Origin: Ciborinia camelliae
Lineage: Eukaryota; Ascomycota; Leotiomycetes; Helotiales; Sclerotiniaceae
Assembly (NCBI GenBank): GCA_025890175.1
Contig: JANPYM010000006.1
Coordinates: forward strand, 430,015-494,014
Length of the DNA: 64,000 nt
Reading direction: 5' to 3'
The notes beneath the pieces were generated by a model, which searched no databases, was not told the DNA's origin, and worked only from the letters and a program-made list of their open reading frames with translations. Shown here piece after piece: positions 36,411 through 46,695 of this stretch. The position numbers and the translations under genes are program-made. How positions within the stretch are numbered: position 1 is the first letter of the stretch; every line of letters begins with the position of its first letter.

Positions 36411-37361
36411 ATGGGAGAATCAAGGTTCGTTGGACCGCATAATCGATGGGAATTCTAGGTCTCTGACAACATGGCAAATATAGACAAGAGCTCGTGGCAT
36501 GGCTTAACAACCTGCTACAACTTAATATCACAAAAGTTGAACAATGTGGAACTGGGTAAGTAAACTCTTAGCTTTGCACAAGGCCGTCTATATTTCCTAC
36601 CCCCTATAAAGTTATTTACTTACATCGATCATGAATACAGTGCTGCTTTGTGCCAAGTCTTCGACAGTATCTTCCTCGATGTGCCTATGGCAAAAGTCAA
36701 GTTCAATGTAAATACCGAATATGCATATCTACAAAACTTTAAAGTTCTTCAAAGTCAGGATACCTTCCCCTGAATATACTTTCAACTATTGACAACGGGT
36801 CCAGATACCTTTACCCGCCATCAAGTCGATCGAAACATCCATGTCGAACAACTCATCAAATGCAAGATGCAAGACAATCTCGAATTTCTCCAATGGACCA
36901 AGAGATACTGGGACCAATACTTTCCAGGAGGAGAATATGATGCTGTAGCTCGTCGACGTGCCGCTGGAGGACCTGGTGCCACCCCATCTGCTGCCCCAAG
37001 AGCATCCGCCGGAACTGGAGCAGCCCGAAGAGGAGTAACACCAACAACCAGTGGCGCACGGGTTGCTAAGGTTGGGGCTATTGGCGGTGGCGGCGGCGGT
37101 GGTGCAGCTTCAGCAGCATTGAAGGCAGAGAACGACACTTTGAAAGAAACCGTCGCAGGGTTGGAGCGTGAACGAGACTTCTACTTCAGCAAGCTCCGAG
37201 ATATCGAATTACTGGTTCAACAAGCATGCGAAGAGGACCCCGAGATTGAAAAGCAGGAAGATGGTTTAATCAAGCACATTCAAACTATCTTGTACTCAAC
37301 TGAAGATGGATTTGAAATACCGGCCGAGGCGGAGGTTGATGACCAAGAAGAGACATTTTAG
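36411..37361 (+). CDS. EB1/Bim1/Mal3 microtubule plus-end tracking protein
   Basis: Four exons (36411-36424, 36484-36555, 36641-36753, 36805-37361) give 251 residues. The first exon holds only MGES and two bases. Residues 1 to about 105 are the calponin-homology domain that binds microtubules (QELVAWLNNLLQLN, KVEQCGTGAALCQVFDSIF, EYAYLQNFKVLQNTF, HVEQLIKCKMQDNLEFLQW). The linker is Ala/Pro/Gly-rich with basic residues and a run of seven or eight glycines. The EB-homology coiled coil follows (LERERDFYFSKLRDIELLVQQACE). The acidic tail ends QEETF, resembling the EEY/F motif recognised by CAP-Gly proteins. It is the core of plus-end complexes in the cytoplasm and spindle, affecting polarity and kinetochore attachment. 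Length and exon layout are usual for ascomycetes. Confidence 0.95.
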
Positions 37362-37957
37362 ATTCTTTTTATTATAATGGGATTTGGATTTTGCAAATAT
37401 TGCAAACTGATTCATTGATTCGTTAATTCATAAATTCTTTGGTCCGCAGGAGTTATAGCAAGAAAAGCTATGAGATACGAATTATGATCGAGCAGAATGT
37501 GCGAGGCACAATATAATACAAGCTCATAAGGTTGGTAGCATCCATTAGGCTATCGGGAGGTTGGTTGCATGCTTTGATCCAGTTCTGAAGCATTTTGAGA
37601 TCCTACATAATTCTTAAAGAGTTCTCTGGTTAATGAAGAGTTTTAATATTAGATGTAAATCCCACAAGTCTTTATTCTTTGTATAATACCAATTTGATTA
37701 TTTATCATGAGCTCACACAAGTCACAAGTCACTAGTCACATAATTGATTTCTTATCGCCAAGTGACAATTTGTGCTATCAATCGTCCGTCATCCTTGTTG
37801 CACCATACCCTTCAAGCTCAAGCAAGCCCAAGCACAAGGCAACTTCAAAACAAACGGTGACAGCTCTTCACATTTAACATTTCACAAAGAAAACACAACA
37901 ACCAGATAATCAATTTTCTATATCGCATCACATCACATCACATCAATCAACCAAACC
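37362..37957. other. Intergenic between EB1 and VAM7
   Basis: AT-rich 3' region of EB1 followed by a CACATCACATCA-type repeat (about 37926-37943) just before the VAM7 start. No gene seen. Confidence 0.5.
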
Positions 37958-39087
37958 ATGGCACCACCTCTTGAACTCTCCATCCCCAGCACAATTCTCT
38001 CGAGCGTTCCAAATGAAAAGCCTTACACTCTCTACAATATTACCCTCCGCCTTCCTCTCCGAACCTTTGTCGTACAAAAACGCTACTCCGAATTTGTTAC
38101 TCTTCATTCCTCCCTCTGCGCCCAAGTTTCAACCCCACCTCCCGCTCCCCTTCCAGGCAAATCATGGTTCAAGAGCACGATCAACTCTCCCGAATTAATT
38201 GAAGATCGTCGTCGCGGCCTCGAAAACTATCTACGCAGCATTGCAGAGAATCCCGATCGCCGATGGCGAGAAACGACCGTATGGAGACAATTCTTAAATT
38301 TGCCTAGTAATAGTGGGAATGGGAGTTTGAGTAGCGCGAGAGAGGGACTTATTGCGGCGAATCAGAGGGGCGTTGGAGGGAATGGGGAATTAATGGCAGA
38401 TCCGCAGGTTTGGCTGGATGTACATCGGGAATTGAAGGCGCAGTTGCATGATGCGAGATTGTTTTGGGGAGAAGGGATGGTGCGAATACGGCGGCAGGAC
38501 AGTATGAGGCGGGTGCGAATGCAAAGAGATGTTTGGTGAAGTCTGGGGGATTGCTGAAGGATTTGGAGGAGGGGTTGAGGATTATGGGAGAGGGGGAGAA
38601 GGGTGGGAGAGGGGAGGGGAGGGTTGGAGCGGGTGAATTGAGGAGAAGGCGGGATCTCTTGGGTAGTGCGAAGGTGGAGAAGGAGGGCTTGGAAAAATTG
38701 GCCATTACATTGGCGGTTAAGAATCAAGCAAGTTCGAGTTCTGGAAATGGTAATGCGGCGGCCACACAGGCGGATAAAAGCGCATTATTTGGACCAGGAG
38801 TAGCGCGACCCAGTGGACGAGTTCTCGGTGCACCGGTTCCTGAAACGGATAAAACGAGAGAATTGGATAACGAGGGCGTGTTACAATTACAAAAGGAATT
38901 GATGCAAAATCAGGATCTGGACGTAGAAGAACTAGGCAAGATTGTGAGGCGACAGAGAGAAATGGGATTGGCGATTCATGGGGAATTAGAGTTGCAGAAT
39001 GAGATGTTGAAGAGGGTGGATGAGGATACCGATAGGGTCAAGGGGAAGATTAATATTGCGAAGAAGAGAATTGGGAAGCTTCGTTAG
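37958..39087 (+). CDS. VAM7: Vam7-like PX-SNARE (Qc), frame broken near 38465
   Basis: The first frame (ATG 37958) encodes a PX domain at about residues 8-115 (KPYTLYNITLRLPLRTFVVQKRY within it; RYSEFVTLHSSL; RRRGLENYLRSI), which would bind PI3P on the vacuole. From about 38466 homology continues in another frame: GANTAAGQYEAGANAKRCL, a linker, then the SNARE motif (LDVEELGKIVRRQREMGLAI, LELQNEMLKRVDEDTDRV) with the zero-layer Gln typical of Qc SNAREs. There is no membrane anchor, as in Vam7. The family drives homotypic vacuole fusion with HOPS. The two parts fit if one T is missing from TTTT at 38462-38465. No intron of usable length fits, so this is either a sequencing indel or a recent mutation. 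Without it, the protein is about 375 residues. Confidence 0.85.
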
Positions 39088-41497
39088 ACTTTTGGTACAT
39101 ATTGTACATATGGTGCATGATGTACGAACTGGAGGGAATGGAAACGTATTTGGAGGCATTTGATATTGGGTTCCAGCGTGGAGTTTTTGGGTTTACTTAC
39201 TCGCTATTTTGATGCCTCGGGGTTGGGATGGGATGAAATGACAATGGAAGGAATGTTTGCATATTGTACTTCTAACATAGGTAATTGCGGGGGACGAGCA
39301 GTATTAATAGTTTAATGATTGGGTAGTTCGGTCAGGCCAGGAGCCATAACATTGAAATATGATACCGATGTTTTTCTGTAAGCACGAGTTGTGCCATGGT
39401 CATATTCACGACCTGAAAGCCCGCAAGAATGTATGAATGTATTTATTTATCTTGAGAAATTTTTGCGAGGTATTCCAGAGAGTATTTGTTTGCAATCAAG
39501 ACCTGAATCTTTCCAAATGTATAATTCGTTCAAGGCGATATGCCATCGGGTGCAGAGATATTTTGAAATTGATCACCAGGTAGATAGTGGAGGTATTCAA
39601 TACTACCTCAACAAAAATCTGGTCTTTGCTACCCTACCCTACTCCATTCCAAGCATCAAACTACAAACTCATCCCACCCATCCAAAACCCTCGATTACTC
39701 TATCCCATTTCGATCTCTCAATCTCTCAATCTTTCAATCTTTCAATCCTCACGTTCCAACGTGCTTTTAGATAGATGTTAATGTATCCTATCCTCCGGGC
39801 CATAGTAGGTAGACTGACTCTAGAATATACATATATACCTCGCACTCTTCCACGGTTTTCGCTGGGCTAGGTAATTACCTATCTATCTACCTACCTACCT
39901 ACCTATCTGTAGTAGGTAAGGGATACTCAGTCTACTTGTCTATTTGTCTCCTTGTCTATTTATTATTAGCGAGGAAAAGGGGGTGGGGAGTGGGGAGTGG
40001 GGGATGGGTGAAAAAATAGAGAAGAGTATAGTAGATATCTATAAGCTTCAAGACTTTAAGAGGTAGATACATACCTAGGTATGATTGTATTGTATTGTAT
40101 TGTATCAATCCCTCGGATTCACATCTATCTCTAGGTACCTGTACCTAGGTATCTATCCTCATCGGATTCGTATTCGTATCATTAACCACTCGCCCAGCTA
40201 CCTGCATATCTACCTACCTACCTACTCCATTTCTTCCCTTCTTCCCTACCCAATAATTTCCAACCCAATGCAAACTCCAAACTCCAAACTCCAATCCAAT
40301 CTCTACAACTTCATCACATCATCAAATAACACGCAAGCCCCCAGAATTTCAGAACAAAAGAACCGTTGGCGAGGTGAAAATTGAAGATTTGGAAGGAGGT
40401 TTGGGGGGGGATGACCCCTTGGGAAAATGTATTGTTGTTATTATGATGATAACCACTAACCCATAACTTGGCATGGACCCTGAGGGGTATGTAAGAAGAA
40501 AAGGAGAGAAGAGGAGGAAGGAAGGAAGGGACGGTTAGTTAGCTAGGTAGTTAGGTAGTTAGCTAACTATGATTTACTACCTACCTACCTACCTACCTAC
40601 CTACCTACCTACTCCATTTCTTCCCTTCTTCTTTTCTTTCTTTCTTCCCTTTTTCTCTTTTTCCCTTCTTCCCTTCTTCCCTTTTTCCTTTTTGACCTTT
40701 TTCCCTTCTTCCCTCCCCTCCCCATAACCCAACCCTACTCAACCTAGCAGTCAAAATCAAAATCAAAATCAAAATCAAAATCAAAATCAAAATCAAAATC
40801 AAAATCAAAATCAAAATCAAAATCAAAATCAAAATCAAAATCAAAATCAAAATCAAAATCAAAATCAAAATCAAAATCAAAATCAAAATCAAAATCAAAA
40901 AAAAACACAAGATGATATATATATCCCTCCCTCTCCCCCCCTCTCAACTCCCCCTCAACTCCTCCCCCCTCAACTCCCCAACTCCTCTAAATAAATGAAT
41001 GAATGAAGAACTTGAAGAACTTAAAGAACTTGAAGAAGTGTGTGTGCGAAAAAAAAAAACATTGGAAAAAAAGCATACGATCAAAAATTGGAAAACAAAA
41101 AAGTAGACGAGATAAATAACCCAAAAAATCAAACAAATAAATTAAAAAATTAAAATTAAAAATGTAAATTAAAAAAAAAACTCCATCGCTGATGCTCCGA
41201 TCATCTTTGTATTTGCATTTGTATTTGTAATTATTGTATTGTATTATAATATATTATACTGTGTTGTAAATGCTAGACGGTGACGTGACGTGACGAGAGA
41301 GATCTCATCTCATTTCTTCGTTTGCCGCGGGCCGGCCATGAGGGAGGGGGTTCGCATGTCACATTTTCACATTCCATATTCCACATTCCATATTCCACGG
41401 CGCATTCCACAAGTATCGATAAAAGCACAACAGATTCCCGTCGATAAATGCCCCCTCCCCCCCCCTCTGTCCCTCTCTCTCCCTCTCTCATACATCC
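39088..41497. other. Repeat-rich intergenic region
   Basis: Pyrimidine-rich DNA with (CTAC/ACCT)n tracts near 39885-39905, 40213-40225 and 40579-40610, CTTCCC repeats near 40620-40715, and the long TCAAAA array at 40751-40896. The 3' end of VAM7 lies at the left and of the coiled-coil gene at the right. No believable gene. Confidence 0.6.
40751..40896. repeat. (TCAAAA)n hexanucleotide array, about 24 copies
   Basis: An almost perfect 6-base period runs for about 146 bases. On the minus strand it gives open (FD)n or (LI)n frames, which are artefacts of the period. It is flanked by an A run of nine. Confidence 0.95.
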
Positions 41498-44164
41498 TCA
41501 AATCCAACCCAAATTCTCCAACGTAGCTTTCGCATCATTCGGGCTCATGCCCGCGACCCCCAAACTCCTGACCTGAGTCCCTCTCCTCAGCCTCTGCAGC
41601 CCCAACGCGACCTTCCAACTCTCACTCTCCTGCACCACAAAGACATATTTCTTGCCCTCCTGGTCGCGGATGCTGGCGCGCAGGATGTGCAGCCCGGCCG
41701 TTTTATGCTGTCCCGTCTGCGCGTGATGGTTAGTGCTTCTCTTGTATTTCTCGCCGTGAGAAGAATGAGACGACCCAATGGAATCAGCATAATCCGATGA
41801 GACAGATGAGCGTGTATCGGACGAAGCATAGGAACTTGCAGAATAGACAGAACCACTAGCGGAAGGCGCTGCGGAAGAGGAAATTGAACGCGCGCGACAG
41901 TTGTCCCGACAAAGTTGCAGCATACTAACGAGAAGAGTATCTTTCTCTTCTTCACTTGCTGTTAATTCTTTATCGAGGCCCCAAAGGCGTCGAACGGGAT
42001 TTTTATGAGCAGTACTAGCGGGAGGAACACGAGATGCTTGCCGGAAAGATGGGCACCATACCTCTACGAGTTTCATTGTCCATGCCTTAACGTCCCACTC
42101 TCTTTGGGCGACACCTCGTACATCATCATCAATGAAGAGACCCTCTGTTGTGATTCTTAAGATTAGTCCATCGGTTACAGAACCGACACCAGAAACAAGT
42201 TGAGATGTAGGAGTTTTGTGGAATGCATTATTGAATGCGAATACCCCTTTGATAACAATTTTATCGGGATCCTTGGTACTATATGCGCCTCGAGTAGAAG
42301 GTGGAGGGGTAGTTTTGCTTGTCGATTGTGAGGCTGCGTATGAAGACTCGGAATACAATGAATTGAGTGACTTTTTTCGTGCTGGTCTTGGTGATTGGAC
42401 ATACGGCGAGTGGGACCGAGCATCCTTGTCGGTACCTGCATACGCTCTTGCAGTTGGGGCCGGGGGTTTCTTCGGTGAGGGGGGTTGTGCTTGAGGTCGG
42501 GGTATCGAGCTGGTGGTAGGAGCTGTTGTTACCGTGGGCGGTTTTCCATTTGGCCATGGGCTTATTCTTTCTCCCACACCAGCATACGAATAAGTATTGG
42601 GTTTCCTCTGCTCTACTATAGCTGCGGCTGCAGCGGCCCTCTGTCGCTCTTCCTTAAGTTTGGCTTCTCTTATTGCCGCGGCGGCCTTCTCTCGCTCTTC
42701 TTGAAGTTTTATTTCTCTTATTTGCGCGGCTGCAGCTGCCCTATCTCGCTCTTCTTTAAGTTTGGCTTCTCTTAGATCCGCGGCCGCCCTCTCTCGCTCT
42801 TCTTTTAGCTTGACTTCTCTTATTTGCGCCGCTGTTTCCTTCTCTCGCTCTTCTCTGGCTTTGGCCTCTCTTTTTGCTAGTGCTGCAGCCTTAGCAGCCG
42901 CCCATGCTTTAGCAGCAGCCTTTGCCTTTTCTGCTTTTGCTTTGGCCTCGGCATCTGCCTTTTCCTTGTCTGCTCTAGCTTTCTTTTCAGCTTCCACCCT
43001 AGCTATAGCCTCCAATCGCAACTTCTCTTGCTCTCTCTTTATAGCTTCCTCCTCTTTCCTAAGCACTTCTCTCCTTGCTACCTCCTCTCTCAACCTCCTG
43101 TCGTAGTCAGCCCTTGCTTTGGCTTCGGCCTCTTCTTGGAGTCGTCGTCGAGTTTCCCGTTCCTCCTTTGCCTTTCTCTCTCGAGTCTCTTGTTCCTCTC
43201 TTTCCATCCTCGTCCTTATTTCCCGTTCCTCTCTCTCCTTCTCTCGGGCTGCCCTTTCCCTCTTCTCCCGAGCTTCCAACTCATCTCTATCTCTTCGTTC
43301 CTTGGCTTCTCGTTCCTCTCTTTCCTTTCTTTCCCTAGCCTCTCTCTGTTCTCTTTGCTTCTTCTCGCGGGTTGCTCGTTCCAAAGCCTCCTTAGCTCGC
43401 AATTCCTTCAATCTCTTCTCCAAATCTTCCTTTCGTTTCTTCTCGGCCTCTACCTTCCTCTTCTCCTCTTCCTTCCTCCTAGTCCTCGCGCGAGCTTCTT
43501 CCCACGCAGATCTCGAGGCATCTTCTTTCGATCGAGCGTCGTCGTTTGCGCCAGGCGTCGCACCATATGTTGCACTTGGCATTTCTGGATCAGCGCCAGG
43601 GGAAGGAGGAGGTGTTTCTTCCCAACATGAACTTCCTCTTTGACTTGTGCCTGCACCGGCCTGCGGATTAGGTGGAGGTCCCCCAGCCCCCTCTGAGGTG
43701 GATCCAGGTGAAAATCCAGTTCCTGAAGGTTGTGGCCCCCCTGAAGCTGATCCATTCGGATAAGTGTTATTATTGGCACCTGAGTATGATCCACCCTGCG
43801 GAGGTACACCGGGTCCTTGTCTTGGTCCGGGCCTGCTTTCACCGTTCGACTGCATTCGCCCTAATGCCCAAGCTCCCAACCCAATTGCAAACATAAGAAT
43901 CAGTGTCGCTGGCCCTGTACCTTTCACAGTATCCATGAGCGGTTTCAATATAAAAGTCAACGCGACAAGCACAAGTGCTGATGCAAACCCTGCTACGAAA
44001 CTATTGACATTTGGTTGTAGTGAAGGTAAATAGAGGAATCCTGATCCCGAAGCATGAGGTGGAATAATGAAAATATCATAATTCCCGGGCGGCAGACCAG
44101 AAGATTTCGGCGGAGTCCCGTGAGGAGGCGGCGGAGGTGGAGGAGGAGATGGCCCATCAGCCAT
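41498..44164 (-). CDS. Membrane-anchored coiled-coil protein, family unknown
   Basis: Single-exon frame of 888 residues starting with a proline run (PSPPPPPPPP). Two hydrophobic helices lie at about 50-70 (FVAGFASALVLVALTFIL) and 81-97 (ATLILMFAIGLGAWALG). A Gly/Pro/Ser-rich disordered stretch follows to about 220. About residues 225-520 form a long charged coiled coil rich in Glu, Arg and Lys, ending in five tandem units of the type REAKLKEERERAAA. The C-terminal 250 residues look folded (DKIVIKGVFAFNNAFHKTP, GLILRITTEGLFIDDDV) with a Ser-rich insert, then LHILRASIRDQEGKKYVFV. No catalytic motif. I do not recognise the family. It probably sits in an organelle or endomembrane with the coiled coil in the cytosol (inference). 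Confidence 0.75.
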   Translation of the reverse strand: MADGPSPPPPPPPPHGTPPKSSGLPPGNYDIFIIPPHASGSGFLYLPSLQPNVNSFVAGFASALVLVALTFILKPLMDTVKGTGPATLILMFAIGLGAWALGRMQSNGESRPGPRQGPGVPPQGGSYSGANNNTYPNGSASGGPQPSGTGFSPGSTSEGAGGPPPNPQAGAGTSQRGSSCWEETPPPSPGADPEMPSATYGATPGANDDARSKEDASRSAWEEARARTRRKEEEKRKVEAEKKRKEDLEKRLKELRAKEALERATREKKQREQREARERKEREEREAKERRDRDELEAREKRERAAREKEREEREIRTRMEREEQETRERKAKEERETRRRLQEEAEAKARADYDRRLREEVARREVLRKEEEAIKREQEKLRLEAIARVEAEKKARADKEKADAEAKAKAEKAKAAAKAWAAAKAAALAKREAKAREEREKETAAQIREVKLKEERERAAADLREAKLKEERDRAAAAAQIREIKLQEEREKAAAAIREAKLKEERQRAAAAAAIVEQRKPNTYSYAGVGERISPWPNGKPPTVTTAPTTSSIPRPQAQPPSPKKPPAPTARAYAGTDKDARSHSPYVQSPRPARKKSLNSLYSESSYAASQSTSKTTPPPSTRGAYSTKDPDKIVIKGVFAFNNAFHKTPTSQLVSGVGSVTDGLILRITTEGLFIDDDVRGVAQREWDVKAWTMKLVEVWCPSFRQASRVPPASTAHKNPVRRLWGLDKELTASEEEKDTLLVSMLQLCRDNCRARSISSSAAPSASGSVYSASSYASSDTRSSVSSDYADSIGSSHSSHGEKYKRSTNHHAQTGQHKTAGLHILRASIRDQEGKKYVFVVQESESWKVALGLQRLRRGTQVRSLGVAGMSPNDAKATLENLGWI

Positions 44165-45871
44165 AGTATATGATGTAGATCGTTTGAAACTCGATGTGAT
44201 ATGTACAGGTACTCAAAAAGTGGTCGGTCTGATTGCGACTCTCCAAGGTCGAATTAGCAAATGGTATCTCGATAAGTTCGTAATATTGTCATTAAGCCAT
44301 GGATAACTGCATCACAAGATATCAGCTTCAGAAGATATCTTATCATGCAGAATATGCGCAATGAACAAACCTTAAGAAGCAAATATCGCAGAACCCAAGT
44401 TTTTGTTGACAAACGGAAAAAAAGCACTTCGCTAGCAACAATCATTCGATACTTTACTATGATACATCCAAACCGTACAATTCTCAACTAGAATAATTAT
44501 CTTCTGAATAATCCGACCTTCCTGTCGTATAATTCAATTACCGGTAGGTATATCCACATATGAGAAGTAAAAAAGAGTTCACAAAGTATTAAACTTTGCA
44601 GTAGGTAAGTGGGTGAGCACTGAGCAGCCAGCTGTTGTCTCTGTCTCTGTATTTACTTCTGGATACGAAAGTAAAAAAAAAAATCCCAGGCGTACGGACA
44701 CTGGGCGGTTCTTTGCTTTTTTTTTTTTAGTTCAGGGTTCCAGGTTTCACTGTAGGCGAAATGCACAGCGATAAGTTCTCGAGTCTATCCTTTCAAGGCT
44801 GAATCCTTTAATGTTACAGCATCTAGGTTGGTATCTACTGAAGGATCAATTAGATACCGATTGATTATTGATTATTAGATTAATAACGATTATCAAAATT
44901 TTATTTCTTCTGTTTCTAAGTTGAAACTGCTTGTTTTGGTACCAGTTGTACCGTGACTGACTATACTGTATTAACTTTCCCCCTCATCCCATTCTTGAAT
45001 CTTGAACCTTCACTCAAAACACACCAAAAACACCACAAACGCCAATAATCGCGTGAATCATTTCCTACTACTCTAGATGAGTTTTTATTCTTCCAATCAT
45101 CACGAGTTCTTCATTGAGTACAGTAGATATTCAAAACAAAACAAAAACAAAACTCCTAAAAAACGCAATCGCCATTAATTATTGGTTTATAGGTATGTAC
45201 CTACCTATACACCAACACCAAATCATTCATTCATCCAATCTCCTATAAAACTCTATGATAGGAGTTCTCCCTACCACTAGCGACCAATTAACCTGTACAG
45301 TAGTATCACATGAGAAACTTCAATCTTTCTCCACCTTCCACTTCAAGACCAGATGAACGGTGGACACGTTCGTCTCCAAATAAGCATTTATCCGTTTTGT
45401 GGATCGTTTTCTGTACGAGTAATGAGTACCTAGCTAGGTAAGGTAAGGTAGGCAGCCTATCGTAGGGTATGTACGGCGTATGCAGTGCATGTAACATCGC
45501 ATCGATTTCGTCCTACCAGCCCACCATACTGATACCATCCTTTCTCAATCTCTGAATAGGACCTATGTTAGCGTCAGCGCCCACCTACCATACATAATTC
45601 GACCAGTTGGTTTAGATTTTTTAATAATCCCTACGGTGGGTTGAGGGTTTCATCTGCACCGTTAGGATTTTGTGGAGCTTTCGTCTTTCAACCCACTATA
45701 TCACCATTTATCACCAATAGTGTCACACGGCACATCTACTAGGTAGGTAAACAAGGGACGATCCGGCCCCCTAAAATCCATCTAATTTATCCCATTTATC
45801 TCATTTATCAAGCTCCTCTTTCGGCATTATCCAAATACCAAATTAACATTGACTACCTCACTCAATTACAA
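44165..45871. other. Intergenic upstream of coiled-coil gene and tRNA
   Basis: AT-rich, with an A9 and a T10 run near 44673-44730, TTATTGATTATTAGATTAATAA repeats near 44860 and ACCT/AGGT palindromes near 45194 and 45429. No protein-coding gene is supported. Confidence 0.5.
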
Positions 45872-45979
45872 GCGTTTGTGGTTTAGTGGTAAAATCCATC
45901 GTTGCCAACAGTCTTCTATCTTCATTGATAGAAGCGTTACAACTTCGATGGGCCCCGGGTTCGATTCCCGGCGAACGCA
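45872..45979 (+). tRNA. tRNA-Gly(GCC) with a 37-nt intron
   Basis: Acceptor stem GCGTTTG pairs with CGAACGC (one G-U) and the discriminator is A. The D arm is GTTT/AAAT around AGTGGTA. The anticodon stem CATCG/CGATG holds loop TTGCCA-T with anticodon GCC. The T arm is CCGGG-TTCGATT-CCCGG. The intron at 45908-45944 sits after position 37, the canonical nuclear site, and contains its own hairpin (TTCTATC/GATAGAA). T-rich DNA follows as a Pol III terminator. CCA is not encoded. Confidence 0.95.
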
Positions 45980-46046
45980 TCATCCTTTTGCTTTTTATTT
46001 TGGTTTAATATGTTTTTTTTTATTAGCCTTAAAAATCAATTGATTA

Positions 46047-46200
46047 TGTTTCAGAGCCTTGGCGAAGAAAATGTTCTGCGGAGGCCACTAGGGGTTCGAT
46101 TCTGAGGGGTTCGATTCTGTATGCCGTCGAGGTCGTTTTCCGGATTTGAATTTCCATTAGGAAGACCTATCATTTCTATGTGAGTCACGTGACTGGTCAT
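46047..46200 (+). mobile_element. Short TIR element, copy B (decayed)
   Basis: Begins TGTTTCAGAGCC and follows the copy at 14291-14555 base by base with mostly transition differences. It carries an extra insert with GGGGTTCGATTCTG twice (about 46092-46120). The right end is not recognisable after TGAGTCACGTGA near 46194. It starts 68 bases after the tRNA. Confidence 0.6.
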
Positions 46201-46663
46201 TTCAGACACATAGGATTAATATTTTGTTGAAATTTATTTTCAAAATATTAAGCGTATATATTATTTATTCAACTTTTCAACTTTTTTATAAATTAAATTA
46301 TATTAGAATTGAAGAGAAAAAAAAAAGAATTATTAATTAGAAAAAAAATATATAGCTTGAAATTAGAATTGCGATATTACGTACGGGATTAGGGATTTGG
46401 ACTGATTTTAACCAATTACTAGTAAATTCTTTATATAAATTCTTAACTTAATACGTTCTATATATAGGTGCTCTTTAAGAGATAAAAATGTCTTAGACAT
46501 TCCAGCGTAAAATAAATTCACTTTACTTTACTCCGAATATCAATCATCCTCATCCTCATCCCTATCCCCATCCATCGATCAATTATAACATTATTACATT
46601 ATTACATTGAGGTTCTCCGAGTCTCCGTAGCACCTAGACTCCATCCAGTATATGTACAGCTGC

Positions 46664-46695
<32 letters not shown>

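Noticed and set aside
40744..40947. Open minus-strand frames of (FD)n and (LI)n
   Set aside because: Produced entirely by the TCAAAA period; no natural protein composition.
42762..43643. Several plus-strand Ser/Leu-rich frames
   Set aside because: Antisense shadows of the Glu/Arg/Lys coiled coil on the minus strand.
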